Shown here piece after piece: positions 12,822-24,193 of a DNA stretch of 64,000 nucleotides. The position numbers and the translations under genes were made by a program. This DNA is from Chiridota heheva (taxonomy: Eukaryota > Echinodermata > Holothuroidea > Apodida > Chiridotidae): positions 448,501-512,500 of the forward strand of contig JAIGNY010002242.1 of NCBI GenBank assembly GCA_020152595.1. Direction: 5' to 3'. Every line of letters begins with the position of its first letter. The first letter of the stretch is position 1. The notes below the pieces were generated by a model. The model was not told the origin of the DNA, did no database searches, and saw nothing but the letters and a program-made list of their open reading frames with translations.

Positions 12822-13451
12822 TCAAGGTTTGTTTCTTCTTGATTTTGTTTCCGGATAATTTTGCTTTGATTTGTATTTAATTGCATCAACATTTGAAGAA
12901 CTTAGTCCACTCATGTCATGAAGCAGAGATTGTTGTCGTTTCACTTCCTCGCTTTGCCTCACAATATTAATCGCTTTGGTCAAGGTCAGGTCAGGATTCA
13001 ATTGGAATTTTTCGGACAATTTTTTGTCTCTTAAACCCACTACTATTCTGTCTCTTAACATTTCATCATGAAGGGCTTTATAGTCACAATGTTCTGCAAG
13101 TCCATACAGAGTAGTTATAAACGTTTCTGCATTTTCACTTTCTTCCTGCTTTCTTTGGTTAAATTTTGCTCTTTCAAATATCACATTCTTTTTCACAAAA
13201 AAGTGTGATTCAAATTCATCCTTGACCACTGTGTAGTTTTCAAGGTCTTCTTTCTTCAAGTCAAAGGACATCAAGATATCGTCAGCTTTGTTTCCCATCG
13301 AATAAATGAGAGTGCTTACCTGCTGTGTTTCTTTCTTTTTGTCTAGCTCAGAAGCTATGCGAAATCGCTCAAATCGCCGGATGCATTGGGTCCATTCTTC
13401 TGGCTTTCTAAAATCAAATGGCTCTGGTGGTGTTATTTGAAATGTTGCCAT
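12822..13451 (-). pseudogene. Gag capsid region of the Ty3/gypsy element
   Basis: This 209-residue frame starts at ATG 13451, about 420 bp inside the 5' LTR. It has the retrotransposon gag look: PFDFRKPEEWTQCIRRFERF near the start and an EDLENYTVVKDEFESHF block. A helical region with FNQRKQEESENAETFITTLYGLAEHC follows, as in UBN2/retrotrans_gag families. It stops at TGA 12822-12824 shortly before the zinc knuckles. The frame continues open beyond that stop into the nucleocapsid and protease, so the TGA is either a nonsense mutation or a readthrough site. Confidence 0.88.
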
Positions 13452-13855
13452 GTTGGAATATGTGCTCTTCGATTTATACTAATGGTGTAGCTGCAGTGTT
13501 ATGTTTTGACTTGATTTTTTTTTTTTTGGTTTAATTTCGAAAATTTTTGTGTTTTCAGAAACTGAAATCAGTCTTTACTTTATCTCTTATGGCTACTTAC
13601 AGAGGAGCGCATTAAGGCCACGATGAGTCCCTCGTTGGATTGTGGTCCGCTCTTCTCCCCATAGTAAGTTCATTCACAGATATTTGTTAACGAATAGCGT
13701 TACTAGCTACTGCCCTAATGTTACACTGTATTGTGTTCAAATCACACTGTAGGCCTATCCTATTTACGTCCCACGTGTTCTTGTGTTGTTTGTCCACGTT
13801 TTGAATGTTTTACTTCAGATCCAATAAGAAAATTTTGATCTCCATAATAAAGGAA

Positions 13856-13868
13856 CGTTTTGACACCA
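13856..13868 (-). promoter_or_regulatory. tRNA primer-binding site
   Basis: On the minus strand TGGTGTCAAAACG starts at the first base after the 5' LTR. The TGG start complements a tRNA 3' CCA end. I cannot name the tRNA with confidence. Confidence 0.8.
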
Positions 13869-14060
13869 TGTAGTATTACTGAACACGAATATTGACACAC
13901 AAGAGTGAACTATTTCTACATGTATTTAACAAGACTTCAGAATACCAATGTACATTGGGCTGATGCCATTTCAAGAGAGAGCGTTCTTAACCCACCTAGG
14001 ATTGGGCCTGTATTCCTAGTACACGTAGGTTCAGGGCAGGGCTACTAAACTAATCCTACA
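13869..14060 (-). repeat. 5' LTR of the Ty3/gypsy element
   Basis: 192 bp, the partner of 9178-9369. It would carry the element's promoter. It is followed on the plus strand by the target duplication CACTG at 14061-14065. Confidence 0.95.
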
Positions 14061-14065
14061 CACTG

Positions 14066-16274
14066 TACACTAGGCCACCCAAAAGGTATTTTCGTGATTA
14101 ATCCCTTCAAAGTTTTAATAAACATTTTTAAAGAGTTGCGAGCGACTAATCGTCAACACCACTAGTACTTGCGCCATGAGCATCTTCTAGTACTGAATGT
14201 GTGATATAAATTATAATTATTACTAATAAAATGAGAAATAACACAGGCAATTTCCTCTAAGTACAATATTTTTGAGCTCAGACTGTTTAGCACTACACTA
14301 TGCAACATGTGAACAGCTTGAGTTCCAGTTCAAAATAGACGTTCTTGTTGCTGGCACAATATTATACTCCCAGTTCAAGGTTGTTTTATGTGTACCTGTA
14401 CTGTACATTGGATTACTTCTCAAATATTATTACACAATGTACATTGGTTAATGCTGTTAAATGATACCTCCATGTCTGATGTAAATAGTTACATTTGCAG
14501 ATATTTTAACAAAAATTCAACACAAAATGGTACAAATGGAATAAGGGAGCATGTAAACAAGATCAATTTTAAAACTGGGGTGAGTGACTATGGTTCAGCA
14601 AAGTACAGTACTAATAGGTCAAAGGAAGTTTTAGATATTATAATTCAATTTTGCATGACTACCTTTAGTTTATCACTTGGTTGGTACTGTAAATTTTTAA
14701 TGAAAAATAAATAGGATTAGGCATAGGCAGGATTTGAGGGGACAGGGGAGGGGGGGGTAAGGTGGGGGGCACCCAACTTTTTTTCTGAATATTTATCTTT
14801 TATATGGTGATTTCTTGCATCTCAGCATGATATTGTGGTTCCCCAACTTTAGTAGGAAAATCCGGCCCATGGTATTAGGGTTGGTGAAATTTAACAGCAG
14901 ACAAAAAGCTCTGGTCAAATTTTGTTGGCAAATTTTCAGTTAGATCTAATTAACTAAAATAGTCCACCAGATGTGGAACTGCTGAGATGCACTGATGGGG
15001 TGTGTAGGCAGGGTTCGCGTTAGAACAAATTTGTCGTATATTACACTATGGCTGCAATTTCTTACAACACATGTTGTACCTGCATCGTAAAATTTAGATA
15101 CAGCATGTGAAATTTTACGCTAGAGTTTTTCATTAACTTAAAAATGAAAATCATGAAAATCTTACCTCTCTGATGGAATTGAAAGTTTTATTTTACACAA
15201 AAATGTTTTTGAATAACTACAAAAATAATAAAACAAAAATGACACAACTACGACTTACAGTATAAGAACAGCCAAGTAATTCAACATGTCTGTACAAGTA
15301 CTGTATATAAACACTAGGCAAGTACTAAAACTGTATATAGTCAGTATATACAGGTTCTGTACACTGTACGTGAAAGTTTTGATGTTGTTTTGAATGTTGT
15401 GAATTGATCACAATCGGCAAATCAAGTTACTGTAAAGAAGTAGGTGTGTTCGAGATCTTAATAGTATATTATCATTGACAATTGGTCAAAGTTCACTAAA
15501 ACCTCATGGAAGTTTGGATACAATAAACAAAAGTATTTTTCTATATTATTACAAGGACAATTATATACAAGGACAATTATATACAAGGATTGGTTAAGAA
15601 CTTTTTCTTAATATAGTAAGTCTGGTTTTTAAAGGTTTTTGGTATTTTAAGCGCAATTTTCATTCACTTTAGCGAGGCAGGCCTACACAAGTGTGCATGT
15701 GTTAACAATACTTGCAAGCTTTGCTAGCGCGCAGTGCCCTGTACATTACGCAGTGCCTGTACATACGACAGCAAAATTACAAAATATGCCAAAAATCAAG
15801 GGCTTGTCGTAATCAAATACGCCAGACAAAAAATTATAACACAATCTGTGTGTACAGGTGTCAGATCTACAGTATGCTAGTATTACAGTACTTACTTTAA
15901 TAATTAATGTGTTGGATATAAGGCATGAGTTTTAGTTGTTGTGGTAGAGGTATGTCAGACCCCTACATGTCGTTTTACTTTTTCAGAGCGGTGCTCCACT
16001 CTGCCCCTCGTTGCCTGCACCCTGCTCTTTATTGCCTCCTCCCTGCCCCTTTTCACTAAGCACTCTACCTACAATGTACTAATTGTTCAAAAAAACACAT
16101 TCAAAAACTGCTTTGCCTTCTTTTCATGCTGATTAGTCCCTCTATATAGAAAGATGCACAGACACTACTGAGTTGCATTGATTACTCCCTTACTGTACTG
16201 TATATGTATTTATATTTCAAGTGCTCTCATACCTGCCCTTGATGCCTTATAAATTAAATGCCCTTTAGACTAAG
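14066..16274. other. Non-coding stretch
   Basis: AT-rich DNA without a recognised gene. A short direct repeat (ACAAGGACAATTATAT twice) lies near 15553-15590, and a G-rich tract lies near 14735-14770. Open frames of 60-110 codons here have no family resemblance and no exon signals. Confidence 0.5.
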
Positions 16275-17138
16275 TGAGTATTTGGCTGACTGGCTGAGGC
16301 GACAGAAGTATTCATAAAAAATATCCCATTTTTAATTAAGTGCCACACTGCTCCTTACTGGATCAAGCTAGGGGTTTGTATGTGGTTGTGTGACACAGTG
16401 TGGGAAGGTCTTGAAAGTATTCTATAAGGAAGTTTGATGTCCAGAGAGTTACATGTGGCAACTGTTTGTTACTTAGGAGGTGGGAGTACGAGTGGGAATT
16501 ATTTGGAGGGTTGTTGCATGGTTTGTATATAGATATACTGTATACTAGGGGCCCAGGCACATACAGGGGTCTTTTCTGGGAATCCCACATGGCTGGTAAC
16601 ACAGAAGACAGGTGTTTTTGTTTGGAATTGGTAGAGAGAAAACATTTTTTGAGGACAAGATAGATTACAAGCTTGTATCATTTTACATTGTGTATAACTT
16701 TAATCTGAGACTGACTTTGAGTGGTTAAAAGGGTAGTATTCTACACACATGTACTGTAGTCGAAGGCTAAAAGTAAACTTAATTTTGTTTTGGTACAGAA
16801 AATTGAGAAGTCGTGTGGCCACAGCCTAGCCTACTAAACTGTTTTTTTTGTTTTTTTCTTTCTTGTCCAAGATTTACAACTAGTTTTTAAATTCTTGTAA
16901 AATACATGGTTACTTATATACTGAAAGGACAGTGGAATTTTACATAATTTGTGAATAAAAATACTATGGCGTAACCCATGTTTTTTTTAGCATTCTCGAG
17001 GTCGGTTTGACGTAACCGTGTACAGGCTCAGTACGGTTTTGCCAAGTTAGAGGGGAAACTTTATCATTACAGTCAATGGGATATTTTTTATGAATACTCG
17101 TGTCGCCTCAGCCAGTCAGCCAAAATTAATGATACTCA
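16275..17138. mobile_element. 864-bp TIR element
   Basis: The ends are TGAGTAT and ATACTCA. Inside them a 45-bp inverted pair is close to perfect: GGCTGACTGGCTGAGGCGAC and TATTCATAAAAAATATCCCA on the left, with their complements on the right near 17080-17122. The right arm has about 8 extra bases between the end and the conserved block. There is no transposase, so it is a MITE-like non-autonomous DNA element. Confidence 0.75.
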
Positions 17139-19140
17139 TATATATTGGAAACTATTATCTAATACACAACATTTGTGAAGAAAAATACATTTTGTTGAGT
17201 ATTTGTTGCAAAATGACAAAAAATATTTTTTTCTCCCTTTGACTGCAATGATAACTGACTGTTTGTTTTCCCCTTTGACTAAAGTTTGAGATCGTCAAAA
17301 AAGCATTGTTACATCGCCGTGCACCACAACATTCCCAGATGTCCGACCTCCAGAATGGTTGTTTGGGTGCCTGCTAATATTGAGGGTGGTGTATAACGAG
17401 GGAGAAAGGTTGTTCCTTTTATCCCTAAAAATATATACAATCAGGCAGAATCTGCTTAACACGTACTCTAGCAAGATTGGCACCACAGAGACAATTCAGT
17501 GCAGAGGGGATGTGGGTTGCCATTGAAATGGTTTTTGTGTACCAACAAATATGGGGCCTATGTTTCTCGCGAAGAAGTTTTTGTAGAAGGTACGCTTAAT
17601 GTTATCCACTATGGCCCAGGTCATGAGTCAAAACCTGCATAATTATGAAGCACGCCAAAATTTAAAAAGCATTTAAATTATGTTCAAGCTAATTACATTT
17701 GTTTATTCAATTTATGCGATAATAAACATGAACAAATCATATTTGTTTGTAAGGAAAAAAGTTTTTTTTTCTAGGCAAAATGGTCAATGCAGGAAAATAA
17801 TGAAGGTATCTTAACACATTTGGTAGTCATACTGTGAGAAGCAAACAGATGCAATAAAAAGCTAGCAAAATGTTCATGTCTGTCAGGAGCCTTCATGTCT
17901 GGAACTAGGCCTATTTGTGCTAACATTTAGTGTCTTAGCTTCTGTAACTTCAAGCAGCACATTACAAGACAACTTTCCCAATTTTTTCATGATTTTAGAG
18001 ATTCCAGAGGTGTTTTCGGGATCATATGAAAAGATACAGGATTTAATCTTATTGACAACTTTTTTATTTTCGTACAGTTTATGAGTTTGTCAACGAAATC
18101 ATGCTTTTCTTCGGAACAGCTGTTCAGCCCATGGCATAAGGCCTCTCTGCACTTTACTGTACGATAATACCATAAGCGGTCATGTACATTGAGCTGACGA
18201 TGCGAACAATGTCAGTCCAAATGATCTCATAAATCATGGTTAAAACGAGCCTAAAATCTTACCTTATTTTTTCTATGTTCTTCTATACTTCTTAATGATG
18301 AATCTGTGAGTTTGACGTGTAAAACTGTTCTACTTGCGCCTGTAAAATTACTACATGAAAGACCATATTGCATGCTATCGTTCAGCTGAGAAGCCATTTT
18401 CACTCACTGCATGTTTGCAGTACATGTATTGTACCGGATCATTTACAGATTTCTAAACCGGAACCTCATGAATATTGATAAGTTGTGTATGGAAAATATC
18501 TTAAAAACTCTCAAAAAATATAAAGTTATTATGCTAATATGGGTTCTTTGTGCGTAAATCCGGTAATAAAATATCTCAATATGGTTAAGAAGGCGGTACT
18601 GAATATATAGTTCACAAGCTCCTTTTTTTTTCTTACAAAGTTAAGTTCCGGGTACACAGGTTTTATTTCGGCTACAATTTTGAGAGCTAATTTGCCCTTA
18701 CAAAACATAATTGATGTTGTATTAAGCCGGTGTGATTGTAAACTTCTGTGATATTTTTTTTAACTTTTACACCGGCCTAGCAGGACCATGTCATCATTAC
18801 AAAGGGGACAGGATTTGGTCAGAGTGAGAATTATTACACATAAGAAGTCAACAATATTGTTGTTGGCACAGTTACCGCTTATAAAATCAGGTAAATGAAT
18901 GTAATTACGTTACAATCACCCTCAGGAGTCCCGTAGTATTCTGGTCGATTACATTTTCAATGTTAAAAGGGACGGGCGCGCGTGCAGGAGTTCCCAACAA
19001 TAATGTTTTCCTGAAGCCTGGTATCGTCGTAGACATTTTGAATGGTTAAAATTTTGTCTGGTTGATGTAACTGTACTGATACACAATGAAACATTGCCCT
19101 TCCCCACACCACTCCCTCACCCCCCTCCCCGAGGCGTGAC
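17139..19140. other. Non-coding stretch
   Basis: No gene or defined repeat was recognised. Composition is AT-rich with scattered polyA/T runs. The 63-codon frame at 17295-17486 has no recognised features. Confidence 0.5.
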
Positions 19141-19440
19141 AGAAAAAAACTGAAAATTGGGGAAATATTAACATAAAAATAAAAAATGGTCAAATTTAAC
19201 AAATATGGTGTGGTAAAGTTATTGGAAATTTTGGTGAAATTTGGTAAGATTTTCCGAAAATTGTAGAAAATTTCCTGGAAAAAAATAAAATAAAAATCCC
19301 TAGTATTGTAAAAAATGAAGGTAAATTTAACCAAATTATTCTAGAAAATTAAGAATATTTCCTGAAAATTGAAAAAAGCTTCTGGAAAAAATGAAGGAAA
19401 TTTTTTCCCAAAATGCTTTACTTCTAATTTCAAAGAGGCT
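19141..19440 (+). repeat. Degenerate 21-bp satellite, forward block 1
   Basis: Runs of the form AAAATTGAAGAAAATTTCCCG recur at about 21-bp spacing with many changes. The same DNA occurs at 20060-20280, 20985-21460 and 22800-22965, and inverted at 22975-23440. Confidence 0.65.
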
Positions 19441-19490
19441 TTAATTGGCACTGCACTAAAAAAGTGAGGGCGCATGTGAAATTATTAACA

Positions 19491-20060
19491 TTAAAGGATT
19501 AGTTTAGGGGTAATGCAAGTCTATCTTATATGAAAGAGGACTTCAAAAGAAACAAATTGGTGAAGAAAGCATTCAAAAATCTTATTTCATAAAAGAGATA
19601 TCTAAGTTTAAAGTTTGGTATCATTTGTATAGAAACGACCAAAATCAGACTAGTTGTGATGTCATACCCTCAGATTTTTCAGTCTTTATGTATTCTATCA
19701 TGATGTTTTGTGCTGCGATTTTGTGACTTATAAACCATGGGATATATCAAAAAAGAAGTAAAATTGAATCTAGGAAGGGTTTTCATAATATACCACCTGA
19801 AGAAAGTTTGAAGATAAATACTTTAAATAGTGAAAAAATTAAATCAACTTTCTTTAAAACACATAAATACTTTTAGGAATCTGATGCTGATGTCACAACT
19901 AGTTTGATTTCAGTCGTTTCTACAGAAATTATACAAAACTTTAAACTTGATTATCGCCATAACGGAATAATATTTTTGAATGCTTTCTCCATCATTTTGT
20001 TTCTTTTGAAGTCATTTTCATATATGATGAACATGCTTGATCACTGAACTAATTCTTTAA
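19491..20060. mobile_element. Fold-back MITE (family M), copy 1
   Basis: The left arm starts TTAAAGGATTAGTTTAGGGG and runs about 190 bp. The right arm, ending at GAACTAATTCTTTAA, is its inverted copy. Matching internal blocks include GACTTCAAAAGAAACAAA, GAAAGCATTCAAAAAT and AAGTTTAAAGTTT. The arms face each other across about 200 bp. It sits between two blocks of the 21-bp satellite. No protein is encoded. Confidence 0.8.
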
Positions 20061-20280
20061 AATTAGTAAAACAAAACACAACTTTCGTAAAATAATTGGA
20101 AATAGCGTTAAAATTTTGTAAAGATTTAAGAAAAATTTCCGGAAATGAATTAAATTAACCGGAAGTTGAAGCAAATTTGTTAAAGAAAGCTTCCCGAATA
20201 TGAAAAAAAATTCCCCAAAAATTGAAAGCGATTTCCCGAAAATTAAAGGAGAGTTAGCAGCAATTGAGCGTTTCATGGAA
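20061..20280 (+). repeat. Degenerate 21-bp satellite, forward block 2
   Basis: GAAAATTTCC-type units continue directly after the fold-back element, consistent with the element having inserted into the array. Confidence 0.55.
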
Positions 20281-20394
20281 ATTTAATTTACCACTGCAAG
20301 TTTTCATATTGTAACCGGGAACTTTGCGGGCTCTCGCCCCTCCTCCTGAAAAGTCACCCTTCCTATTTTGGAAAATTAGGGATAGATATTTTTT

Positions 20395-20660
20395 AATAAT
20401 AATAATAATGATAATAAATGTTACCTAAATACGCCATTCACCAAAATAAGTGGGTCTTTAAGAGTTTTTTAAATACTGTAGTGGATGGAGAAGTTCTCAT
20501 GTGGGTGGGTAAAGTGTTCCAGGGTCTGGATGCAAGTATTTCAAATCTTTTGTTACCTATGGCAGAATTGGATATGGGTATGTGAAGTCGGGTGGAGTCA
20601 TTACTCGATCTGAGTTCACGTGTAGGTTTCCTTATCTTGATCATATCCTTTAAATACCAA
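20395..20660 (-). pseudogene. LINE 3' fragment: ORF2 C-terminus
   Basis: A 68-residue minus-strand frame reads RSSNDSTRLHIP, IGNKRFEILASRPWNTLP and FKKLLKTHLFW. This is the typical C-terminal tail of RT proteins of the L2/CR1/RTE-like LINEs, where a WN(S/T)LP motif precedes a final FKK.LK..L segment. On the minus strand it is followed by an (ATT)n-like tail (20398-20425), as expected for a 3' end. Only the last part of the element is present, so it is a 5'-truncated relic of a LINE group different from the one at 33118-40767. Confidence 0.75.
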
Positions 20661-20984
20661 GATAATTAGATAATAAAACGCTGGTGACTGATGAAAACAA
20701 TCATTGCCTCAAAATCTGGAACTTTAACATATTTTCTGGACACTTATACCTAGGGATGAGCCAGGATAAAATGTCAGAGGTGTTGGGGGTAAGCCAAACC
20801 AACCCAGGGATGATGTGGTAACATGTTTTATGAACAGTTTTATCATGATTAATGGAGCATATTGGGATATGGGTGCAGTCTTATAAGCGGGGAGCAGAGA
20901 GAACTGGAGAAAAACACTCCCTGATAGATTTCACATTCCCTATCTGCCTATTGCATTGTATGTTTTCTTTCAATTGGGAAAATT
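20661..20984. other. Non-coding spacer
   Basis: Nothing firm is seen. A block near 20930-20990 (TTTCACATTCCC to TTTCAATTGGG) resembles the lead-in to the 21-bp satellite near 22790. Confidence 0.4.
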
Positions 20985-21460
20985 GGGATTTTTTTTTTTT
21001 TAATTGGCAAATTCTTTGGAATCTTTGGTAAATTGGTAAAATTCCCAATAATTGATAAAAATTTACAAAAAATCAAGAAAAAATTGCCCACAAAATGGAA
21101 AAATAATTATCCGAACATTAAAGAAAATTGCGCGAGAATGAAAGAAATTTTCCAATCATTGAAAAAGACATCCTAAACATTAAAAGAAATTTCCCAAAAA
21201 TCGAAAAAAATTGCCCCAAAATGACGGAAATCTTTTTAAAATTTAAGAACTTTTTTTTTTAAATCGAAGAAAAATTTCCCAAAGTTAAAACAAAATATGC
21301 CAAAAATTGAAGGTGATTGTCAAAAATTTGACCGAAAATTAAAGAAAAATGGCCCCAGAACTGAAGGAAATTGATGAAAGTTGCACCAGACCTAATGAAA
21401 TTTCCCAAAGATTGCAAGAAATTTTCCGAAAAAAAATAAAATAAAAAAGTATCATCCAAT
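20985..21460 (+). repeat. Degenerate 21-bp satellite, forward block 3
   Basis: The longest forward run of AAAATTGAAGAAAATTTCCC-type units. The frames over it are artefacts of the near-multiple-of-three period. Confidence 0.65.
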
Positions 21461-22218
21461 AAATCTCAGGGCGAATATGGCCCTCCCCTGCTTATACAAT
21501 ATTTTATCGGGAGTAGGGGGGAGGGGATCGTGCGAAACTTTTAGTACTCTAATTGCTTCACCCATGATTTTTATCATGGACATTGTTATATTAAGTTGTA
21601 ACAAGCATTTAAAAAAATAAATGCCGTTTGTCCAAAATGTGAAAATAAGGTTCAACTCTTTTTTTTTTTAACGGAAGGGAAAGATTGGGGTAGACGGGGG
21701 GGGGGGAGGGGGTGTAGCATAAAAGATCCATCTATGTTATTGTGTGAAGTAACAAGTACAGCTAATAACTTGGTTATGATTAAAAAATGGCCCAGTAAAA
21801 TTTTCGGTTGCCGCTGCCCCAAAAATTCGCTTCAGACTGGCTACGCCCTTCCTTGCCACGGAACTTAGATGATGATAATCGGAGATACAACAATACGATG
21901 GGCCTTTAAAAAATGTGTTTGAAGACTGCAAAAAGTCAAGAGATTTTTTAATAAATTGATTGAAAAAAAATAAAATAATACGATGAGAAGGGTATGGTAA
22001 ACTCCGTAGGCCGAGGTCAGATGAAAATCTTCATTTTAGGTGGCAAAGCAAATGCATGCAATAAGAATGCGGTAAGGCTCTTTTTTGTATATCTTTTTAT
22101 ATTCATAAACGTCAAGTTCCTCACGTATTCAAAATAACAGTTGCAGAATCACGGGTGGTAAAATACTAAAGAAATTCAGAGCAAGGGGGAAGAACATATG
22201 TAGTGGAACACTTTCTTT
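21461..22218. other. Non-coding spacer
   Basis: Contains a T/G-run stretch (a 10-base G tract near 21698-21707) and no recognisable gene. Confidence 0.45.
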
Positions 22219-22704
22219 ATTTGAAGGATTAGTTCAGGAATCAAGCACGTCCATATCATTTACAAGAGGACTTTAAAAGTAACAAGACAAGACTGTGTAG
22301 AAAGTATTAAAAACTCTTATTCTGTTAAGGAGATATTCAAGTTAAGTATCATTTGTGTACAAACGATTCCTCATAGTCTTTTTTTATTCTATCATATTTT
22401 GTTCTGCAGTTTTGATTAAACACCATTGGATATGTCAGAAAAGTAGTAAAACAATTTCTCGTAATTGTAATTATAATTTACCACCTGAAGATACTTCGAC
22501 GAAAAATACCTCAAATAGTTCAATGCATTTTCTTTAAAATACATTCACAAATGAGGGCACCAACCTTCTACAGTAGACTTCCTAAGTGAGACAGTTTACG
22601 ATATGAAAGTAGTTTCTTGTCCAATTTGTTTCTTCCGAGTTCCTCTTTTATATGAAAATGAACTTGCTTGACCTGTTGACCCTGGCTCTGAACTTATCCT
22701 TTAA
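22219..22704. mobile_element. Fold-back MITE (family M), copy 2
   Basis: The left arm TTTGAAGGATTAGTTCAGG contains AAGAGGACTTTAAAAGTAAC and GGAGATATTCAAGTT. The right arm carries the complement (TTTGTTTCTTCCGAGTTCCTC, CTTGACC, GAACTTATCCTTTAA). It is more diverged than copy 1. Confidence 0.65.
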
Positions 22705-22799
22705 GATTTATAATTATAGGATCAGAAGCGAATAGGAAACACGAGGTGGGGAAGCCTCCTCCTGAAAGGATTTCACCTTCCCGGTTGCATGTACATTTT

Positions 22800-22965
22800 T
22801 CACCGCTGGGAGGTTGGGAAATTATTAACATAGAATTGAAAAAAAATTGGTAAAGTTATTGGAAATTTTTGGTGAACCAATTGAAAATTGTTGTAAAATT
22901 TGCCAACATTTCTTTTGTTAAGAAAAATTTCCGAAAACTGAAAAAAAAAAATACCCCAAAAGCAG
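22800..22965 (+). repeat. Degenerate 21-bp satellite, forward block 4
   Basis: GGGAAATTATTAACATAGAA and TTGGTAAAGTTATTGGAAAT match the start of block 1 at 19160-19220, so this is a second copy of the same composite unit. Confidence 0.6.
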
Positions 22966-22974
22966 TGGTGTATT

Positions 22975-23440
22975 CAGTGGGGACCTTTTCCCCTTCCCCT
23001 TGGCAAAATTCCGTATGTAAAATGTAAGAAGCGGGATTTACCAGTATACAATAGGCCTATGTTATACATATTAGGGAAAAAACTGAAAATGATTATAGAT
23101 CGGACAAATTTGGTGATGATGTTGTTTCTATCGAAATAAAATCGTAAATTTACGGAAAATTTCTTTGATTTTCGGGCATTTTTGTTTGATTTTCGGGCAA
23201 TTTTGATCGAATTTCTGGCAATTTTCTTCAATTTCCTTCCATTTTTGGGGAATTTTCTTCGATTTTTGATAATTTCCTACATTTCGGGCAATTTTCTTTT
23301 ATTTTCGGATTTTTTTTCCATTTTCGGGAATTATTTGTAATTTTCAGGAAATTTTGACAAAACTTTTTAAAAAGTTACACAAATTTTTAATAATTTTTAC
23401 AAAAGTATACATAATTTTCCAATACTTTTATTACAAGTTT
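22975..23440 (-). repeat. 21-bp satellite in inverted orientation
   Basis: Units such as ATTTTCTTTGATTTTCGGGCA repeat at 21 bp from about 23155 to 23290. They are the reverse complement of the forward blocks. The minus-strand frame here (ARKSNKNARKSKKF) is simply the repeat read as seven codons. Confidence 0.75.
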
Positions 23441-23449
23441 CCTTCATTT

Positions 23450-24193
23450 TAAGGTGATAAGTTTACCTCCCAACCTGGAAAGTAAAATCAGCCTTCAAAC
23501 CCTGCTTACTGTAATGCCTCTGGGTACAGCTATTTTCCTATAATTTCCGTCCCCCCTCCCTCCAACACCGAACTGTAAGCGCACGTGAACTTAATCCCAA
23601 TTTAAGAAAATAGATTTCCCAATAAGCAGCTACGTTTGATTATAATTTTTGAGAGTAGTTTTTCTGCTTGAAACAGGGTAATTATTCTCCCCTCGAGAAG
23701 TGACCCTTCCTACACCCCTGAAAAGGATTTAAAATAGGAAAATGAGTCTTTAGTTTGGGTAAAGTGCTAAATGCCTGCAAGGTTAAGAGGGTAGTTTTAC
23801 ACTATGAACAATTTCTTATTAAGAATGGCATGGAATAATTCACATCTATATGTCTTTTAAAAGGGCATCTACTGTCCCCTCCCGTTTTCTCCCTTATGGC
23901 AAGGTCTTTTAAGCTATGGATTCCCCCTTTGTCACAGCGTGGTTCCGCCATCCACTGCTCATCCTCCCGTCTCCCCATGTTCCAACTATGCAGTGCACAG
24001 TGGCGTGATGCTGGGGTCAGATGTCCCTCACTTACTACGAGTGGAGCATGCACGCGTCGATTACACTAGGGGCGAAGGACCTTGTTCCCCTGTCGCCAAC
24101 GCGATCTCATAAATATAGAGGTAGTATGTTTAGATTTCAGAGACATTAATAAGAACAATTTGAGGGTAGGCTATTATTTATGGAATGCCAAAA
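23450..24193. other. Non-coding spacer
   Basis: No gene recognised. It is slightly more GC-rich near 23860-24060, but the 83-codon frame there has no family resemblance. Confidence 0.45.

Larger units (their letters stand above)
9178..14060 (-). mobile_element. Complete Ty3/gypsy LTR retrotransposon, 4.88 kb
   Basis: Two 192-bp direct repeats begin TGTAG and end CTACA, and both flanks carry the 5-bp duplication CACTG. The element reads on the minus strand: 5' LTR at 13869-14060, primer site immediately inside, then gag, paired zinc knuckles, protease, reverse transcriptase, RNase H and integrase, then a polypurine tract and the 3' LTR. The order PR-RT-RH-IN identifies Ty3/gypsy. Short LTRs, a single gag-pol frame and double zinc knuckles suggest the Mag-like branch, which is an inference. 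The LTRs differ at three positions that I count, so the insertion is fairly recent. Confidence 0.95.

Noticed and set aside
22974-23231. Minus-strand frame with repeated ARKSNKN
   Set aside because: It is a 21-bp satellite read as seven codons, not a basic protein.
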